Shown: one piece after another, positions 61,086 to 64,000 of the stretch | Position numbering within the stretch: position 1 is the first letter of the stretch | Layout: every line of letters starts with the position of its first letter | Assembly (NCBI RefSeq): GCF_000169095.1 | Contig: NZ_AAVU01000014.1 | Span: 1 to 64,000, forward strand | Direction of reading: 5' to 3' | From: Lyngbya sp. PCC 8106 | GTDB taxonomy: Bacteria; Cyanobacteriota; Cyanobacteriia; Cyanobacteriales; Microcoleaceae | Length of the DNA: 64,000 nucleotides | Translations under genes and position numbers: made by a program | Notes under the pieces: model-generated | Seen by the model: the letters and a program-made list of their open reading frames with translations, nothing else | The model's database searches: none | What the model was told of the DNA's origin: nothing

Positions 61086-62444
61086 ATGACAACCCGTGTA
61101 ATTCTTGTTCGCCATGGTCAAAGTACCTACAATGCTCAACATCGCATTCAAGGTCGCCTCGATGATTCTGTTTTAACAGAAAAAGGCTGTAATGCAGCTA
61201 ATCAAGTGGGAGATACTCTCGCTAATTTAACATTTGATGCGATTTATTGTAGCCCTCTCAAACGCGCCAAACAAACGGCTGAACTGGTGGTATCCCGCTT
61301 GAAAACACCTCCGCAACTACAACCCACCCAACTTTTGATGGAAATTGATCTTCCATTGTGGGAGGGTTTATTGCGTCAAAATGTGATGGAAAAATATTCC
61401 CAAGACTATCAATGTTGGCACGAACGTCCTCACGAATTTTTTATGGTTCTTTCTGAACCCGAGGGAGAACGCCAGCATTTTCCAGTCTTAGCCGTATTTG
61501 AACAAGCCCGAAAATTTTGGCGAGAAACTTTAGCTCGTCATCAAGATCAAACAGTTTTAATTGTCGCTCATAATGGAATTAATCGGTCATTAATTGCTAC
61601 AGCTTTAGGAATAGAAGCCAAATATTATCAATCTGTTCAACAATCTAACTGTGGAATTAGTGTCTTGAACTTTTCTGAAGTTACACCGGGAGAACTTCCT
61701 AAACCTGCCTCGGTTCAACTTCAGTCTCTGAACCTCACAAATCATGTTGGAAACCAATTTCCCTCGGTTCGACCTGAACATCAAGGGCCGAGAATTCTAT
61801 TAGTTCGACATGGGGAAACAGAGTGGAATCGGAATGGACAATTTCAAGGACAAATTGATATTCCTTTAAACGATAACGGTCGAGAACAAGCCCGCAAAGC
61901 CGCTGAATTTCTCAAAACTGTTAAACTCGATTTTGCCTTCAGTAGTTCGTTACTTCGTCCGAAAGAAACGGCTGAAATTATTCTCCAACATCATCCTAAT
62001 CTTGAGTTACAACTTGATGCAGATTTGTGGGAAATTAGTCACGGTTTATGGGAAGGGAAATTTGAAGCCGAAATTGAACAACTTTATCCCGGACTTTTGC
62101 AACAATGGAAAGTCGCTCCCGAAACGGTTCAAATGCCAGAAGGAGAGAATTTACAAGACATTTGGAGTCGTGTAGAAATCGCTTGGAAGCGTATTGTCAA
62201 AGCCTACGATCAACAACCTGTTACTGGACTTGTTGTTGCTCACGATGCAGTTAATAAAGCCATTCTCGCTCAAGTTTTTAACTTACCTCCTGATAATTTT
62301 TGGAACTTTAAACAAGGGAATGGGGCTGTAACCGTGATTGATTATCCGAATGGAATTAACGGTGATCCGGTTTTACAAGCATCTAATATTACTACTCATT
62401 TATTTGAGGGAATTTTGGATAAAACCGCCGCCGGAGCATTATAA
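61086..62444 (+). CDS. tandem histidine phosphatase (two phosphoglycerate-mutase-like domains)
   Basis: The 452-residue protein carries two complete histidine phosphatase domains. Domain 1 (about 1-205) starts with ILVRHGQSTYNAQHRIQGR and has the second His in VAHNGINRS. Domain 2 (about 235-450) starts with ILLVRHGETEWNRNGQFQGQ and has VVAHDAVNKA. Both keep the RHG, Arg (YCSPLKRAKQTA and FSSSLLRPKETAE) and His residues, so both may be active. Cyanobacteria have similar fused proteins, including candidates for phosphoserine or metabolite phosphatases. The substrate is not assignable. A hairpin lies directly after the stop. Confidence 0.85.
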   Translation: MTTRVILVRHGQSTYNAQHRIQGRLDDSVLTEKGCNAANQVGDTLANLTFDAIYCSPLKRAKQTAELVVSRLKTPPQLQPTQLLMEIDLPLWEGLLRQNVMEKYSQDYQCWHERPHEFFMVLSEPEGERQHFPVLAVFEQARKFWRETLARHQDQTVLIVAHNGINRSLIATALGIEAKYYQSVQQSNCGISVLNFSEVTPGELPKPASVQLQSLNLTNHVGNQFPSVRPEHQGPRILLVRHGETEWNRNGQFQGQIDIPLNDNGREQARKAAEFLKTVKLDFAFSSSLLRPKETAEIILQHHPNLELQLDADLWEISHGLWEGKFEAEIEQLYPGLLQQWKVAPETVQMPEGENLQDIWSRVEIAWKRIVKAYDQQPVTGLVVAHDAVNKAILAQVFNLPPDNFWNFKQGNGAVTVIDYPNGINGDPVLQASNITTHLFEGILDKTAAGAL

Positions 62445-62448
62445 AGTA

Positions 62449-62468
62449 GGGGCGCAAGGCTTGCGCCC
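62449..62468 (+). terminator. GGGGCGCAAGGCTTGCGCCC hairpin after the phosphatase gene
   Basis: GGGCGCAA (62450-62457) pairs perfectly with TTGCGCCC (62461-62468) around a three-base loop, five bases after the stop. Its right arm is the first unit of the tandem array that follows. Confidence 0.6.
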
Positions 62469-62574
62469 ATCAATCTTTCTTGCGCCCATCAATCTTTCTT
62501 GCGCCCATCAATCTTTCTTGCGCCCATCAATCTTTCTTGCGCCCATCAATCTTTCTTGCGCCCATCAATCTTTC
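62461..62574. repeat. six exact 19-base tandem repeats
   Basis: TTGCGCCCATCAATCTTTC is repeated six times without a single change (starts 62461, 62480, 62499, 62518, 62537, 62556). It begins in the right arm of the terminator hairpin. The open frame of 93 codons across it is an artefact. Confidence 0.95.
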
Positions 62575-62615
62575 TTCAAACTAGAAATTTCAATTCTCAA
62601 CTCTAAACTTAAATT

Positions 62616-63932
62616 ATGACCCATGAACTGCTTCAAAATGTTAGAATACTTGACCCCGAATCTGGAACCGATACTGTTGCAGATATTTTAATTAAAGAGG
62701 GTGTTATTAGCGCAATTCAAACGAATCTTTCTCCCTCGTCTGATGTTGAAGTTCAAGACGCCAAAGGTTTAATATTAGGCCCAGGTTTAGTAGATTTATA
62801 TAGCCACACGGGAGAACCAGGTTTTGAAGAACGAGAAACAATTTCTTCTTTGATTGACGCCGCAACCGCAGGAGGATTTACTCGCATCGCCCTTTTACCG
62901 GATTCTATTCCGCCTGTTGATAATCCCGCAACGGTGAGTTTAATTCATCGTCTCGCCCAAAATACGCCTGCTTGTCAAGTTTATCTTTGGGGTGCTTTAA
63001 CGCAAGGTGTCGCCGGAAAACAAATGAGTCAACTGTCAGAATTAGCCACAACAGATATTATTGGTTTTGCAGATGGTCAACCGATTCAAGATTTGATATT
63101 ATTGCGACGATTACTGGAATATTTAAAGCCGTTGAATCAGCCTGTTGCTTTGTATGCTTGCGATCGCCAACTCGCGAGTAATGGGGTGATGCGCGAGGGA
63201 AATGAATCGATTTTGAGTGGTTTACCAGGAATTCCTGCTTATGCAGAAACAACCGCTATTTCTACTATTCTTGAAATCGTCGCCGCGACTCAAACTCCGG
63301 TTCATTTTATGCGAGTTTCAACGGCTCGGAGTGTAGAATTAATTCGAGATGCTAAAGCCAGAAAATTACCAATTACAGCCAGTACAACTTGGCTACATTT
63401 ATTACTCAATACTCAAGCTATTTGCGGCAAAAATCAGGGTTTACCCTTTTCAATGATCCCTTACGATCCCAACTTAAACCTCGATCCACCTTTAGGAACT
63501 CTTGAAGACCAAATGGCTTTAATTCAAGGGGTAAAATCTGGGGTAATTGATGCGATCGCCATTGATCATACCCCCTACACTTACGAAGAAAAAACAGTTG
63601 CTTTTGCGGATGCGCCAGCCGGTTCTATTGGGCTAGAATTAGCGTTACCTTTACTCTGGCAAACTTTTGTGAGTTCGGGTCAGTGGTCAGCGTTAGAATT
63701 GTGGCAAGCTTTGAGTACAAAACCCCTCAAATGTCTTGGAGAAAAACCGACAAGAATTGCCAATGGTAAACCGGCGGAACTGGCATTGTTTTCTCCTCAA
63801 ACCTCTTGGAAGGTTGAAGCAAAAACGCTGAACTCTTTATCGATAAATACATCTTGGTTTAGACAAGAAATTACAGGTAAAGTATTAACAACTTACCGTA
63901 ATAATTTTTATACTTCGTCAACAAAAAACTAA
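62616..63932 (+). CDS. pyrC: dihydroorotase-like protein with degenerate metal site
   Basis: The 438-residue amidohydrolase aligns by eye with class I dihydroorotases: ILDPESGT near the start, LGPGLVDLYSHTGEPGFEERE, GGFTRIALLPDS, and DHTPYTYEEK. Several metal ligands are changed. The HxH motif reads Y62-S-H64, the later His in the usual H-x-E/C strand is Tyr180 (ALYACD), and the HVS motif reads FMRVS (Arg233). Asp153 (GFADGQP) and Asp317 remain. It may therefore be a non-catalytic, PyrB-associated homologue like Pseudomonas PyrC', with a true dihydroorotase encoded elsewhere. The 6x19-base repeat lies 41 bases upstream. Confidence 0.85.
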   Translation: MTHELLQNVRILDPESGTDTVADILIKEGVISAIQTNLSPSSDVEVQDAKGLILGPGLVDLYSHTGEPGFEERETISSLIDAATAGGFTRIALLPDSIPPVDNPATVSLIHRLAQNTPACQVYLWGALTQGVAGKQMSQLSELATTDIIGFADGQPIQDLILLRRLLEYLKPLNQPVALYACDRQLASNGVMREGNESILSGLPGIPAYAETTAISTILEIVAATQTPVHFMRVSTARSVELIRDAKARKLPITASTTWLHLLLNTQAICGKNQGLPFSMIPYDPNLNLDPPLGTLEDQMALIQGVKSGVIDAIAIDHTPYTYEEKTVAFADAPAGSIGLELALPLLWQTFVSSGQWSALELWQALSTKPLKCLGEKPTRIANGKPAELALFSPQTSWKVEAKTLNSLSINTSWFRQEITGKVLTTYRNNFYTSSTKN

Positions 63933-64000
63933 ATATGACTAGAAGTTAAGAATTGATTCACATATTTTCTGTAAAGAACTATCAACAAAAATTGATTGGA

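Noticed and set aside
62461..62574. Possible CRISPR array because of exact direct repeats
   Set aside because: The 19-base units are directly adjacent without spacers. This is a tandem repeat and not a CRISPR array.
62338..62619. 93-codon frame with repeated Ser-Ile-Phe-Leu-Ala-Pro units
   Set aside because: It overlaps the phosphatase gene end and then reads the 19-base repeats.

Overview
The window comes from a cyanobacterial chromosome, most likely a filamentous oscillatorialean. Evidence: the palindrome GCGATCGC (HIP1) recurs across the chromosomal part, and several cyanobacteria-typical families are present (DUF4079, DUF3134, DUF1517-like, an Npun_F5749-type PPOX flavoprotein, a PEP-CTERM protein and a CRTISO-like oxidoreductase). 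Genus is not assignable from sequence reading alone.

Layout. (1) 1-6754 is the right part of an integrated accessory element: small unknown genes, a 620-base non-coding control region with repeats and large hairpins, a TOPRIM-plus-SF3-helicase replication protein, and a tyrosine integrase at the edge. I saw no HIP1 site in it. Its left end lies outside the window. (2) 7084-16533 is chromosomal: type II NADH dehydrogenase, a PEP-CTERM protein, glycolate oxidase subunits glcE/glcF, a DUF4079 membrane protein, an MscS channel, a DUF4864 protein and a histidine phosphatase. (3) About 16534-18040 is an IS200/IS605-type insertion whose tnpB is frameshifted by a 49-base palindromic insertion. (4) 18194-20729 holds a CRTISO-like FAD enzyme and a secreted leucine-rich-repeat protein. 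(5) 20760-31802 is a minus-strand type III-D CRISPR effector operon: CARF protein, Cas10, Cas7, Csx10, double-Cas7, Csx19, an embedded Uma2 nuclease and a TIGR03986-type RAMP protein, followed by a broken Uma2 gene. No array, cas1, cas2 or cas6 is present in the window.

(6) 32113-46999 holds queC, a half-size GDT1-type transporter gene beside a decayed TnpB, a glycogen-debranching-type enzyme, a large membrane GGDEF/EAL protein, PBP2, a 350-base IS605-like relic rich in hairpins, a 52-residue membrane protein, cysE, a PPOX flavoprotein, a dienelactone hydrolase, a response-regulator fragment and an unknown membrane protein. (7) 47031-63932 holds ligA, an HD metalloprotein, a lipoprotein, a DUF1517-like protein, a GPH-family transporter, a DUF2227 protein, tRNA-Val(UAC), a glycosyltransferase, mraY, DUF3134, a six-BON-domain lipoprotein, a small conserved-looking 52-residue protein, an AI-2E/PerM transporter, a tandem histidine phosphatase and a dihydroorotase-like protein missing several metal ligands.

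How the genes work together. The element genes look like a replication and integration module. The cas genes overlap by 4-14 bases and should be one transcript encoding an RNA-targeting effector with a cyclic-oligoadenylate output; its crRNAs would have to come from elsewhere. Three loci with TnpB-type right ends, all on the minus strand and at different stages of decay, show repeated IS605-family activity. The remaining genes are housekeeping: photorespiration, cell wall synthesis, cysteine and pyrimidine metabolism, and DNA repair.
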